DNA from: Hydrogenophaga sp.
GTDB lineage: Bacteria > Pseudomonadota > Gammaproteobacteria > Burkholderiales > Burkholderiaceae_C
NCBI RefSeq assembly: GCF_030158645.1
Contig: NZ_JAOASO010000083.1
Span: 1 to 47,809, forward strand
DNA: 47,809 nucleotides
Reading direction: 5' to 3'
Shown here one piece after another: positions 24,838 to 33,989 of this stretch. Position numbers and translations under genes: made by a program. The notes beneath the pieces were generated by a model. The model was not told the DNA's origin. It was given only the letters and a program-made list of their open reading frames with translations, and ran no database searches. How positions within the stretch are numbered: position 1 is the stretch's first letter; each line of letters starts with the position of its first letter.

Positions 24838-26013
24838 TCAGCGCGGCACCAGCACCCACATCTGCAAGGGCTGCTTGAGCGCGGCGGCCGTGACGTAGGC
24901 CTCGTCGCTCCAGCCACCCCAGCCGGTGAACAGGTCGGCGCGCACAGCGCCGACGATGGCGCCACCCGTGTCCTGCGCCATCACCAGCTTCTGCACATTC
25001 AAAGTGGGCCCCTGTGACGCAAGCCACACGGGTGTGCCGTAGGGGATGCTTTGCGGGTCGACCGCGATCGAACGCCCGGGCGTGAGCGGCACACCCTGCG
25101 CGCCGCGGGGGCCAAAGCGGGCATCGAACTCGGACAAGGCTTCTTCGCGGAAAAACACCGTTCTCGGGTTGCTCCACAGCATTTCATTCAAGCGCTGCGG
25201 GTTCTGCGCGGCCCAGGCCTTGATGGACGACCACGAGGCTTCGCGGATCGCGCCCTGGTCGAGCAGCCAGCGGCCCACGCTCTGGTAAGGCTGGCCGTTG
25301 TGCGCGGCGAAGGCCACGCGCACCTGCTGCGCACGGCCATCGGCCTCCACCAGGTTCAACCGCCCCGAACCCTGGATCTGCAGGATCAAAGCATCAATGG
25401 GGTCGGCCAGCCACGCCACCGCGCGGCCTTGCAGCGCCGCCTGCGCGGCGGGCAGGGTGTCGATTTCCTGGCGGCTGTACCAGGGCTGGCCGTTGCGCAG
25501 ACCGGCGGGCGGTGCATAGAGCGGTGTGCGGTGCGTGGCGGTGGGCACGCGGCTGGCCGCCATGATGGGTTCGTAGTAGCCGGTGAGCAGGCCATCGGGC
25601 AGGCTGCCGTCGGCCTCGATCACGCGGTAGGGCTGGAAGCGGCGCATCACCCAGGCCTGCTGCTCGGCGGGCGTGCCGATGGCGAGCTGGCGCAATTCGG
25701 CGCACGGAGCGGCCTGGCCAGGCGCCGGCCGCTCGCAGCCGCGCACCCAGGCGTTCCAGGCCTCAAACAGGCTGTCTTGTCCCCAACCCGGCAGCTCGCT
25801 CCAGCGCACCGGTGTCCAGCGGCTCTTGCCGCGCTGGATCGCGGGCGGCAGGGGGGCAGTGTCTGCCGGCAGGTTCGCCACGGCAGGGCCGGGCAGGTTG
25901 CTGGCGGGGGGACTCTGCACCGGACCGACCGCACAGGAGGCCAGGCTTCCTACAATCACCCCGCTCGCTCCCACCCGCATGACCGATTGAAAAAACCGAC
26001 CGAACCGATCCAT
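24838..26013 (-). CDS. mltA: Membrane-bound lytic murein transglycosylase A (MltA)
   Basis: A 391-residue lipoprotein that cleaves the MurNAc-GlcNAc bond of peptidoglycan to give 1,6-anhydro-muropeptides. The N-terminus to residue 27 ends in a lipobox (SLASC), which would anchor it in the outer membrane. The MltA barrel has LLTGYYEPIMAASR near 158-171 and ALILQIQGSGRLNL near 227-240. The 3D domain carries MAQDTGGAIVGAVRADLFTG near 352-371, including the catalytic Asp region. I chose ATG 26013 for a full signal sequence; ATG 25980 would leave only 15 residues before the cysteine. The start codon overlaps that of a tiny gene on the opposite strand. Confidence 0.92.
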   Translation of the reverse strand: MDRFGRFFQSVMRVGASGVIVGSLASCAVGPVQSPPASNLPGPAVANLPADTAPLPPAIQRGKSRWTPVRWSELPGWGQDSLFEAWNAWVRGCERPAPGQAAPCAELRQLAIGTPAEQQAWVMRRFQPYRVIEADGSLPDGLLTGYYEPIMAASRVPTATHRTPLYAPPAGLRNGQPWYSRQEIDTLPAAQAALQGRAVAWLADPIDALILQIQGSGRLNLVEADGRAQQVRVAFAAHNGQPYQSVGRWLLDQGAIREASWSSIKAWAAQNPQRLNEMLWSNPRTVFFREEALSEFDARFGPRGAQGVPLTPGRSIAVDPQSIPYGTPVWLASQGPTLNVQKLVMAQDTGGAIVGAVRADLFTGWGGWSDEAYVTAAALKQPLQMWVLVPR

Positions 26014-26173
26014 GACTCTGTTGTTGCTTGAAGCGCTCGGCGCGCTGGTGTTGTTGGTGTTCATCGTGTGGTGGACCATGTTCTCAGGGCGCAAGGGTGG
26101 CGAGCTGCCCGACGAGGTGGAGCGGCAGAAGCTCGAGCATCCGCCGGGCAAGGACACGCCGCAAGACCGCTGA
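26012..26173 (+). CDS. Small single-pass membrane protein (53 aa), unknown function
   Basis: A short frame: MTLLLLEALGALVLLVFIVW then WTMFSGRKGGELPDEVERQK and a charged end with PPGKDTPQDR. It is one N-terminal membrane helix (about 2-23) and a polar cytoplasmic-type tail, a composition hard to get by chance in shadow frames. Its ATG overlaps the mltA start codon on the other strand (CATG), and it ends 14 bp before the convergent response regulator, exactly filling the gap. No clear ribosome site is visible. Real gene is likely; function unknown. Confidence 0.6.
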   Translation: MTLLLLEALGALVLLVFIVWWTMFSGRKGGELPDEVERQKLEHPPGKDTPQDR

Positions 26174-26187
26174 AGCAGCGCCGGCCA

Positions 26188-26814
26188 TCACGGTCGCAGC
26201 GCATTGGCGAGTTCCACCGCCGACTTCACGCCCATTTTGTCGAACACGCGCGAGCGGTGGACCTCCACCGTGCGCACGCTGATGTTGAGCTGGTCGGCCA
26301 CCAGCTTGTTGGGCAGGCCGGCGACCACCAGGTCCATCACCGCCCGCTCGCGCTCGGTGAGGCTTTCCAGGCGCTGCTGCAGCTCGCGTTGCACGCGGCG
26401 CTGGGCCAGCACCTGGGCCGACTGTTCCAGCGCACGCTCCACGCGGTCGACCAGCGCGTTGTCGGAAAAAGGCTTCTCGCAGAAATCGAAGGCCCCCCGC
26501 TTGACCGCGTCCACCGCCGTGGCCACGTCGGCATGACCGGAGAGAAAGATCACCGGCAAGCAGGCTTGCCAGGGCAGGGCTTGCAACAGCTCGAAGGCGG
26601 CCAGCCCGCTCATGCCGGGCATGCGCACATCCAGCAGCACGCAGCACGGCGCGGTGGGCTCGTGCTGCAAGACGCTGGCGTCGGCCAGGAAGGCTTCGGC
26701 GCTGTCGTAGCCATCGCTCACCAGGCGACGCGTGCGCAGCAGCCAGGCCAGCGCCTCGCGCACGCCCGCATCGTCATCAACCAGGTAGATCTTGGCGTCC
26801 AGGTGCGGGGTCAT
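26188..26814 (-). CDS. FixJ/DctR-type response regulator with LuxR helix-turn-helix
   Basis: A 208-residue regulator. The receiver domain has the acidic patch YLVDDDAGVRE (13-15), phospho-accepting Asp62 in LLDVRMPGMSG, and the Lys in FCEKPFSD. A helical linker and a LuxR-type DNA-binding domain follow from about residue 145 (LTERERAVMDLVVAG, then LNISVRTVEVHRSRVFDKMG). It matches the NarL/FixJ subgroup that works with PAS kinases. The ATG at 26814 overlaps the stop of the upstream kinase as ATGA, so the pair is translationally coupled. By similarity of the pair to DctS/DctR, C4-dicarboxylate or related organic-acid control is plausible but unproven; no transporter is adjacent. Confidence 0.93.
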   Translation of the reverse strand: MTPHLDAKIYLVDDDAGVREALAWLLRTRRLVSDGYDSAEAFLADASVLQHEPTAPCCVLLDVRMPGMSGLAAFELLQALPWQACLPVIFLSGHADVATAVDAVKRGAFDFCEKPFSDNALVDRVERALEQSAQVLAQRRVQRELQQRLESLTERERAVMDLVVAGLPNKLVADQLNISVRTVEVHRSRVFDKMGVKSAVELANALRP

Positions 26815-28862
26815 GGCCGTGATGATAGGTGGGCTGGCAGTGTGAACCGGAACACCGTGCCACGCGGCTGGTTCGACTCGAAGGTCAGTGCACCGCCGTG
26901 CTGCTCCACCACCGTGCGGCACAGGCTCAGGCCCAGGCCCATGCCCTCGGCGCGGGTGGTGAAAAAAGGTGTGAAGAGTTTGGCCTGCACCTCGGGGCTC
27001 AGGCCCAGCCCGTGATCGCTCACCTCGAAGGTGATCCAGGTCTTGTGTTGGTCACCGCCCGGGCGCAAACCGGAATGCAGCCGTGTCTGGTGCACGGCGA
27101 TGCGCAACACCCGAAGCCCCTGACCCAGCGCCGGGTCGCCCTGCGGCATGGCCTGCATGCCGTTGCGCGCCAGGTTGAGCAGCACCTGCTCGACCATGGT
27201 GCGGTCGCAATGCACGGCGGGGCAGCCCGGCGCGATCCCGATCTGCAGCTGGATGCCCTGCTTTTTGGCCTGCAACACCAGCAGCGGCTGGATGGCGTCG
27301 ATGAGGTCTTGCGGGCTCACGGCTTCGCGCACCTGCTCGCGCCGCCGCACAAAGTCGGCCACGCTCTTGATGACGCGTCCGGCGCGCTCGGCCTGTTCGC
27401 TGATGCGCTTCATGGCTTGCGACAGGTCGGCCTGCGGCACCGATGCTGCGGGTGCCTCCAGCAGGTTCATGGCGCCGCTGGCGTAGCTGGAGATTGCGGC
27501 CAGTGGCTGGTTGAGTTCGTGGCTGAGCAGCGAGGCCATCTCGCCCACCGTGGCCAGGCGGGCGGTGGCCTGCAGGCGTTCTTGTGAGGTGCGGTTGAGG
27601 TCTTCCACCCGGCGCTGCTCGGTGAGGTCGAGGATGGCGCTCATGAAGCCGGTCTGTTTGCCCTGCGCGTCGATCAACGGCGCTTCGATGATGAGCACCG
27701 GAAAGCGCGTGCCGTCGCTGCGCTGGAACACCGACTCGTAGCCTTCGCGCGGCAGCGTCTGGCCGGCCAGACGCACCAGCTGGCGTTGCTGGTATTCGTC
27801 CACCAGCTCGGGCGGCCACCACGGCGCGGGCAGGCCGGTGCCGATGAGCTGCTCTGCGCTCAGCCCCACCATGTCGCAGAACGCGGGATTCACATACGTG
27901 ATGCGGCCGGTCATGTCGCGCGCGCGCAGGCCGGTGACCAGCGAGTCTTCCATGGCCTTGCGAAACGCCAGCGCGTCGGCCACCCCGAGTTCGGCGCGCT
28001 GGCGCAGGCGCGTGTCGCGCGCCAGCAGGGCCAGCACGGCCAGCAGCGCGAGCGACAGCGCGCTGACCACCGCCGTGAGCACGTTGGGGAACAGGCCGCC
28101 CACCAGGCGCGGGCTCTGCAACTGCAGGATCATGGTGTGCCCGGGGAGTTCGAGCACCGCGTTCGCGCTGAGCGTGCGGCGGGTGCCGGGCACCATGCGG
28201 TGCAGCGCCAGCCGGGTGCCATCGGCGTCGTTGAACGACAGGCCACGGCCGCGCAGCTCGTCCCGCTGGGTGAGCTCCGAGAGCACGCCGGGCAGGGAAT
28301 AGGTGGCCACCAGATACCCGTTGGCCACACCCGAGCGCACCACCGGCAGGCACATTTCCATCAGTTCCATGCCCAGGCCGTCGCGCATGGGCCAGAAATA
28401 ACTCGCCGAATAAGCCGGACCCGACAGGCGCTGTGCGTTGTCGCAGGCCAGTTTGACATCCGCCAGCGCGCGGGTGCGGTCCAGGTAACCGAACACATCG
28501 CTCAGGTACGGCGTGTCACGGTGGGTGATGAGCCGCTGAGCGGTGTCCCGCCACTCCAGGCGCACCAGCTCGCGGTGCTGCGAGAGCAGCTCGGCGGCCG
28601 GGGCATTCCAGCTGTCGGCGGTGGGCGACACGCTGTTGAGGGACTGCAGCGTCTGCACATTGCGCAGGAACGCGTTGCGGATGTCGCTCACGACGGCCGC
28701 CGCTTCCTGATCCAGCGCCTGCTGGTCGCGCGCTTCTTCGTATTCGCGCGCCAGAAACACCAGCACCACCAGCAGCGCCAGCACCAGCAAGACGAGGGTG
28801 GCCCACAGGCCCCAGCGGCGCGCGCTCGGGTCGGTGCGCTCGGGTGCCTGCCCCTTCGCCAC
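26811..28862 (-). CDS. PAS-containing sensor histidine kinase (DctS/FixL-like)
   Basis: A 683-residue membrane kinase. Helix 1 is about 18-38, a periplasmic sensor of about 215 residues follows, and helix 2 is about 255-281. A PAS domain spans about 300-415 (ITYVNPAFCDMVGLSAEQLI, then FMSAILDLTEQRR). The HisKA box has His448 in SLLSHELNQPLAAIS, and the HATPase domain shows VEQVLLNLARNGMQAM, SDHGLGL and EGMGLGLSLCRTVVEQHGG. It overlaps its regulator by ATGA. The start is uncertain: GTG 28862 is given, while TTG 28877 would overlap the upstream hydrolase stop as TTGA and add five residues. The layout (sensor with two helices, PAS, FixJ-type partner) is that of DctS. Confidence 0.88.
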   Translation of the reverse strand: MAKGQAPERTDPSARRWGLWATLVLLVLALLVVLVFLAREYEEARDQQALDQEAAAVVSDIRNAFLRNVQTLQSLNSVSPTADSWNAPAAELLSQHRELVRLEWRDTAQRLITHRDTPYLSDVFGYLDRTRALADVKLACDNAQRLSGPAYSASYFWPMRDGLGMELMEMCLPVVRSGVANGYLVATYSLPGVLSELTQRDELRGRGLSFNDADGTRLALHRMVPGTRRTLSANAVLELPGHTMILQLQSPRLVGGLFPNVLTAVVSALSLALLAVLALLARDTRLRQRAELGVADALAFRKAMEDSLVTGLRARDMTGRITYVNPAFCDMVGLSAEQLIGTGLPAPWWPPELVDEYQQRQLVRLAGQTLPREGYESVFQRSDGTRFPVLIIEAPLIDAQGKQTGFMSAILDLTEQRRVEDLNRTSQERLQATARLATVGEMASLLSHELNQPLAAISSYASGAMNLLEAPAASVPQADLSQAMKRISEQAERAGRVIKSVADFVRRREQVREAVSPQDLIDAIQPLLVLQAKKQGIQLQIGIAPGCPAVHCDRTMVEQVLLNLARNGMQAMPQGDPALGQGLRVLRIAVHQTRLHSGLRPGGDQHKTWITFEVSDHGLGLSPEVQAKLFTPFFTTRAEGMGLGLSLCRTVVEQHGGALTFESNQPRGTVFRFTLPAHLSSRP

Positions 28863-28873
28863 GGCCAGCCGGC

Positions 28874-29716
28874 TCAAAGGCGGCGGTGTTGCAAGGACGG
28901 CAGCTGCTCGCGCACGCTGCGCAGCTGCTCGAAATCCAGCTCGGCCATCACCACGCCCGGGCCTTCGGCCTGCATCGCCATCACGCCGCCCCACGGATCG
29001 ATGACCATGGTGTGACCCCAGGTGCGCCGGCCGTTTTCGTGCACACCGCCCTGCGCGCTGGCGATCACGAAGGCCTGGTTCTCGATCGCGCGGGCGCGCA
29101 GCAGCACCTCCCAGTGCGCCTGGCCCGTGGTGTGCGTGAAGGCCGACGGCACCAGCAGCACGTCGGCGGCGAGCATGCGGTAGAGCTCGCCAAAGCGCAG
29201 GTCGTAGCACACGCTCTGGCCCACGCGCCAGTGGTGTCCGCCGGCATCGCGACAGTCGAACACCGTGGGTGTTTCACCGGCGCGCAACACGGCGGCTTCG
29301 TCGTAACGCTCGCGCCCGTTGTCGTAGCGAAACAGGTGGATCTTGTCGTAGCGGCTGGCACATTCGCCGCGCGGGTTGTAGGCCAGGGAGGCGTTCGCTG
29401 CGTGGGTGGGATCGTCGGTGGCCATGGGCAGGGTGCCGCCCACGATCCACAGCTTCAGATCGCGCGCACAGTCGGAGAGGAAGTCCTGCACCTTGCCCAG
29501 GCCGGGGGTCTCGGCCAGCACCAGTTTGTCTTCATCGTTCGCGCCCATGAAACAGAAGTACTCGGGCAGCACCGCCAGCTCGGCCCCCGCGCTGGCGGCC
29601 TGGCGCAACAGCCGCAAAGCTTCGCTGAGGTTGTTGTCCAGGCTGATGCCCGAGACCATCTGGATCGCGGCCACCTTCAGGCGACCGCTCGCGGGGGGTT
29701 GGTGAGGCAGGGTCAT
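28874..29716 (-). CDS. Carbon-nitrogen hydrolase (nitrilase superfamily, Nit1/omega-amidase-like)
   Basis: A 280-residue cytoplasmic amidohydrolase. The catalytic triad is visible: Glu52 in VLPEYFCFMG, Lys125 in RYDKIHLFRYDNG, and Cys170 in GQSVCYDLRFGELYR. The DLRFPELYR-like signature places it near the Nit1/Nit2 group, which hydrolyses deaminated glutathione or 2-oxo-acid amides. The ATG at 29716 was preferred to an upstream in-frame start that only adds polar residues. It lies between yhdP upstream and the sensor kinase downstream on the same strand with very short gaps, so these genes may be cotranscribed. Confidence 0.9.
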   Translation of the reverse strand: MTLPHQPPASGRLKVAAIQMVSGISLDNNLSEALRLLRQAASAGAELAVLPEYFCFMGANDEDKLVLAETPGLGKVQDFLSDCARDLKLWIVGGTLPMATDDPTHAANASLAYNPRGECASRYDKIHLFRYDNGRERYDEAAVLRAGETPTVFDCRDAGGHHWRVGQSVCYDLRFGELYRMLAADVLLVPSAFTHTTGQAHWEVLLRARAIENQAFVIASAQGGVHENGRRTWGHTMVIDPWGGVMAMQAEGPGVVMAELDFEQLRSVREQLPSLQHRRL

Positions 29717-29769
29717 GGCGTTTCTTTCAGAGGATTGCCGCAAACAACCGGCGCACTGGGGGATTCAGC

Positions 29770-32700
29770 TTACTGCAGTGGACCGGCGGGGGCGCGCGAC
29801 GGTGGGGCGGGCGGCGCGCGGTCGACCTTGGCCACCTGTGGATCGGCCCAGCTGCCGGTGACGCGGAACTCCTGCGTGCCGGCGCTTTGCAGCGGCTGGC
29901 GCAGCAGGAACTGCGCGAGGAAACTGCCCAGACCGATGGCGGGGTTGATGGCGGTGGCGATCAGCGACGCGGTCCCGGCGTTGATCTCGGGCACCACCAC
30001 CACCTTGAGGTCTTGCTGCTCGCGCGCGAGGTCGGCCGTGCCTTCCATCAACACGGCGGCGTTGACGCCCTTCATCTGCAGGTTGTTGGTGAACAGCACG
30101 CCCTGCTCGATGCGCGCATCGCCGCGCACGAAGTCGAAGGCGAAGCCGTCGGAGAACACATCCCGGAAATCCAGCACCAGGCGGCGCGGCAGCGCCTGCA
30201 GGCTGAGCACGCCGAGCAGGCGGCCCGCGCCGGGCTCGACCTTGAGGAACTGGCCGCGCTCGAAATCGGCCTGCAGCTGGCCGGAGAGCGTCGGGTAATC
30301 CAGCGCCAGCGGCGAGCCGATCCAGCCGATGCTGCCTTCGATGCGACCCTTGCCGCCGCGCACCAGGCCCGGCCGGTTGAAACGCGTGAGCAGCGCGCCG
30401 GAGTCGTCCACATCGAGCCGGAAGCTCAGGGCCGTGCGGCGCTGTTCCTGCGGGCGGCTGGCCGCCGACAGCGGCGCCCAGTTGCCGGTGGCGCTCAGGC
30501 GGGCTTCGGGCACGGTGAGCTTGAGCTTGGTGAGCCGCCATTCACCCGCGCGTGTCGGCCCGCCGCGGTTGGTGGCTTCCACCTCGACGCGCCCCAGTCG
30601 CCGCCCGGCGATCTCGAGGTCGTCCACCGCAATGTCCAGCGCGGGCACGCTGGTGGGCTGGCTCAGCAGCTGCTCCACGTCGCTCGCCACGGTCGGCTCC
30701 AGCTTCAGGCGGGCCAGCCGGGCAAACACGCTGCCGGCGGTGTTGGGTCCGGCCTGGCGCACTTCGACGTACCCGTTGAGTTCGTCGGCGGTCACGTTGG
30801 CGCGCCACTGCGCACCTTCGCGCGAGCCCCCCACCACCACGCGGTTGAAGGTGCGGCCTTCCAGCGCGAGGCGGTTGGCGCGCAGCGCCAACGTGGTGGG
30901 CAGGTAGGCCAGCTCGGCGTCCGGGTCCATGGCGCCGAGCGTGGCGGGTGTGGGCACGCGCACACCCGATGCGCTGGCCAGCCGCGACCAGGCGTCCAGA
31001 TCGAGCTGGTCGAAACGCAGGTTGCCCACCACACCCGCCGCGGGCAGGGGCGCCAGATCACCGCCCTCCAGTCCCACGGCCACACTGCCGCGCAACACGC
31101 GGGGTTGCGGGCCAGTGATGTCGCGCTCGTACTGCAGCACCACCAGCGGCGCCAGCGCCGAGCCCAGCTCCAGCGCGACGCGGTCGGTGCGGGCCACGTC
31201 GTCGGCCACCGCCAGTGCAGCGCTCTCCAGCCGCAGCGGCAGAACGGCCTCGGCGGTCTTGCCCAGGGGTGCGGGCAGGCTCAAGGCCATGCCCTGCAGG
31301 TTGCTGTTCACCTGCAGCTCGGGCACGCCGGCGCGAAACCCGAGCTGCGCGGTGTAGGCCGCCGTGCCCGAGGCGTTCTGGAACAAGCGCGAGGCCGCAC
31401 CCAGGTCGCCGTCGCGCAGGCCCTCGGCACTGACCACGCCCTGACCGCGGAACTGCAGCCGCCCCACGCCTTGCGGGTTCTTGCGCAAACCGCCCTCGAA
31501 GCGGAGATCGCCGCCAAACAGGCGCGTGTTGCCCCCCAGCACAACAAAGCCCTGCTCGGTGAAGGCCAGCGTGCCGCGCGTGCGCGCCAGCAGCGGCGCG
31601 GCGGGGCTGATCTTCAGGTCGTTGCCCTCGAATTGCACCGTGCCCGCCACCGTGGTGGCATTCAGGTCGAACAGGGGCAGCTTGAGCGAGAGCCCCACCT
31701 GCGCGTTGCCGCCGGTCCGGGCCTGGGCCAGCACGGCGTCGGTCATGGCGTTGAGCGGCGAGGTCTGCACAAAACCCAGCATGTCGCTGGCCGAACCTTT
31801 GGCTTTGAGCTTGACGGTGAGTGTCGTGTCGCGCGCCAGATCGTCGAGCCCGACCTCGCCTTCGCTCAGGCGCACGCCCGCCGCGCCCGCCAGCCCCGAT
31901 GTGCCGCCCGTCACGCGCAATTGGAGGTGATCCAGCACCAGCTGGCCCGAGAAGTCGCGCAGACCCGCCCACGGAGCCGTGTCGGCGGGCTGGAAACTGG
32001 CGGGCAAGTAATCGAAATCCACCCCGCTCAGATCGGCCGTGATGCGAAATTCGCTCGGCGCGGCGGCGTTTTTGAAGGGCATGCCATCCATGTCGCCCTG
32101 CAGGCGGAACGCCACCTGGCTCGCGCGGCCGGCCCGCACCGCCTCGCGCACGTAGCGCCGCGCCTGCGGGTTGATGGTCAGCGGCAGGTAACGGTGCACA
32201 CGGGTGCCGTCGGCGCGGGTGAGGTTGGCCGTCAGGTCAAGCACGCCGGGAAAGCGCGACTTCGACGCACTGGTGGCCGGGTCGCTCGTGTGCCACTTCA
32301 CCGAGCCCGTGCCCTCGGCATCGGCGTTGGCCATCGTCAGCTTGTCCAGCTGGGCTTCGATGCGCTCACCTTGCACGCGCCAGGTGGCATCGGCCTCCAG
32401 GCTTTGCAGCGGGATGCGCGGGTCTTCAAACACATCGGGCAGCTCCAGCGAACCGTCGGCCACGGAGATGCGCGCGCGACCGCCGTCCTGGGTGAGGTCG
32501 AAATCGACCGTGGCCCCGCTGATGCCGGGTCGCCCGGGCAGCGGATAGTCGCCCCGGCTCGACATCTGTCCGCTGGGCTCGCCCGCCAGGGCCAGTCCTT
32601 GCACACGGCCACGCGCCTGGTAGGTGCCTTGCGTCCAGTCGATGGGCGCCTCGGTGTGGTCGCTCACCGCGTTCGTCAGCCCCTGCCAGCGCGCGTTGAA

Positions 32701-33975
32701 CCCGTCCATGCGACCGGCGGGCTTCAAGCGCTGCAACAGGCCGCGCGTGGCTTCGGGCAGCGGGAGGCGTTCGGCGATGGCCGACAGCGCCGCCAGGTCG
32801 AGCTGTTCGGCGCTGAGCGCCACGCTGTTCGCGCGCCGGGCCTGGGCAGCGATGTACGTCAGCTGCAGGCGTCCGCCCGGCCAGGTTTCGCCCTCGCGGG
32901 TGCGGAAGCTCAGGTTCTCGGAGGTCACGCCGAAGCCGTCGTCGCCCCACTGCGCGGACAGCCGCCCCTGCACGTGGTCGAGCGCCAGCGTGGGCAGGTC
33001 CAACCCCAACCGGGCCTGCACGTTCTGCAACGCCAGGTCGCTCGTGACACCGGACACGCGTCCCTGCTCCACCTCGGCCCAGGCGCGCAGCGCACCCTCG
33101 CCGGTGCGCACTTCCACGCCCCAGTCCGACAGGTCCACGTAGGTGCGCAGACGCGCGACGTCCACCCGCGTGAATTCGGCAAACAGCTCGCCGCTCCAGT
33201 CGTGCCAGACGGGCTGTCCGGCGGAACGCTGACCCAGGCTGATGAGCCGCTCACGCAACTGGCCCCGCAGGCTGATGCGCTCGCCCCAGGCGGGCGGCGG
33301 GGTGGCATCGACGCGCCAGTGGTGGGTGCGTGCGGTGTTGCGGGCGACCAGATCGAGCTCGTTCAAGGCCAGCGCAGGCTGGCTGAGCAGGTCGTCCGTC
33401 CAGCGCAGCGTGCCGTTGCGGATCACAAACTCGCTCTGCGCGAAAAACCAGTCAGCGGCGGCGTGGTCACCGGAGCCCGGGCCCGACATGTCCAGTCCGG
33501 CCACCTCGATGCGGCCCTGCGCCGTGCGGCGCACATCGAGCACCGGGGCTTCAATCACCACCTGCTCGAACCCGCCCCGCCACAGCGATCGAACCGAGAC
33601 CGCCGTGCGCACCAGGGGCAACTGCAGCGCCACGCGACCTTGCGCATCGATGAGCTGCACATCGCGCAGCTCGAAAGACGGCATCAGCGTCGGCAGAAAA
33701 CCGGCACCGCTGTGGCCCGATTCGGCACGGATTTCACCGATGCGAACCGGTACCCCCACCGCCTGGGTCGCCCACCTTTCCAGGTCGGGACGCCATTCGC
33801 CGATTCGGGGCACAATCGCGCCATTCAAACCGGCCCAGGTCAGTGCGAAGAGCCCCCAGACACCCAGCAACAGCCACAGCAACAGGCGGCTGGCCACGGC
33901 AAATGTCTTGAGGGTTCTCGAGGCTCTTGCGTGTGACGCAGAGGAGGCATTGGGCGCCGGGCTTTGATGGTTCAT
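29770..33975 (-). CDS. yhdP: YhdP-type giant AsmA-like envelope protein
   Basis: A 1401-residue protein with one N-terminal membrane helix (about 28-50, RLLLWLLLGVWGLFALTWAG) and a very long periplasmic part of repeating beta strands. The order matches the YhdP/TIGR02099 family: a DUF3971-type region, then an AsmA-like C-terminus (LDFRDVFSDGFAFDFVRGDA, then ARIEQGVLFTNNLQMKG). In enterobacteria YhdP, TamB and YdbH act as bridge-like carriers of phospholipid to the outer membrane. ATG 33975 is used; a TTG two codons upstream is less likely. The gene is divergent from glnE with only 14 bp between start codons. Confidence 0.92.
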   Translation of the reverse strand: MNHQSPAPNASSASHARASRTLKTFAVASRLLLWLLLGVWGLFALTWAGLNGAIVPRIGEWRPDLERWATQAVGVPVRIGEIRAESGHSGAGFLPTLMPSFELRDVQLIDAQGRVALQLPLVRTAVSVRSLWRGGFEQVVIEAPVLDVRRTAQGRIEVAGLDMSGPGSGDHAAADWFFAQSEFVIRNGTLRWTDDLLSQPALALNELDLVARNTARTHHWRVDATPPPAWGERISLRGQLRERLISLGQRSAGQPVWHDWSGELFAEFTRVDVARLRTYVDLSDWGVEVRTGEGALRAWAEVEQGRVSGVTSDLALQNVQARLGLDLPTLALDHVQGRLSAQWGDDGFGVTSENLSFRTREGETWPGGRLQLTYIAAQARRANSVALSAEQLDLAALSAIAERLPLPEATRGLLQRLKPAGRMDGFNARWQGLTNAVSDHTEAPIDWTQGTYQARGRVQGLALAGEPSGQMSSRGDYPLPGRPGISGATVDFDLTQDGGRARISVADGSLELPDVFEDPRIPLQSLEADATWRVQGERIEAQLDKLTMANADAEGTGSVKWHTSDPATSASKSRFPGVLDLTANLTRADGTRVHRYLPLTINPQARRYVREAVRAGRASQVAFRLQGDMDGMPFKNAAAPSEFRITADLSGVDFDYLPASFQPADTAPWAGLRDFSGQLVLDHLQLRVTGGTSGLAGAAGVRLSEGEVGLDDLARDTTLTVKLKAKGSASDMLGFVQTSPLNAMTDAVLAQARTGGNAQVGLSLKLPLFDLNATTVAGTVQFEGNDLKISPAAPLLARTRGTLAFTEQGFVVLGGNTRLFGGDLRFEGGLRKNPQGVGRLQFRGQGVVSAEGLRDGDLGAASRLFQNASGTAAYTAQLGFRAGVPELQVNSNLQGMALSLPAPLGKTAEAVLPLRLESAALAVADDVARTDRVALELGSALAPLVVLQYERDITGPQPRVLRGSVAVGLEGGDLAPLPAAGVVGNLRFDQLDLDAWSRLASASGVRVPTPATLGAMDPDAELAYLPTTLALRANRLALEGRTFNRVVVGGSREGAQWRANVTADELNGYVEVRQAGPNTAGSVFARLARLKLEPTVASDVEQLLSQPTSVPALDIAVDDLEIAGRRLGRVEVEATNRGGPTRAGEWRLTKLKLTVPEARLSATGNWAPLSAASRPQEQRRTALSFRLDVDDSGALLTRFNRPGLVRGGKGRIEGSIGWIGSPLALDYPTLSGQLQADFERGQFLKVEPGAGRLLGVLSLQALPRRLVLDFRDVFSDGFAFDFVRGDARIEQGVLFTNNLQMKGVNAAVLMEGTADLAREQQDLKVVVVPEINAGTASLIATAINPAIGLGSFLAQFLLRQPLQSAGTQEFRVTGSWADPQVAKVDRAPPAPPSRAPAGPLQ

Positions 33976-33989
33976 GTCCAACGCAAATT

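Noticed and set aside
29887-33936. A very long open frame (about 1349 codons) antisense to yhdP
   Set aside because: The sense frame matches a known family over its whole length. The antisense product is rich in His, Arg, Gln and Ala, as expected for the complement of high-GC coding DNA. Similar antisense frames at 8596-10653, 15015-17390 and 34437-36782 were rejected for the same reason.
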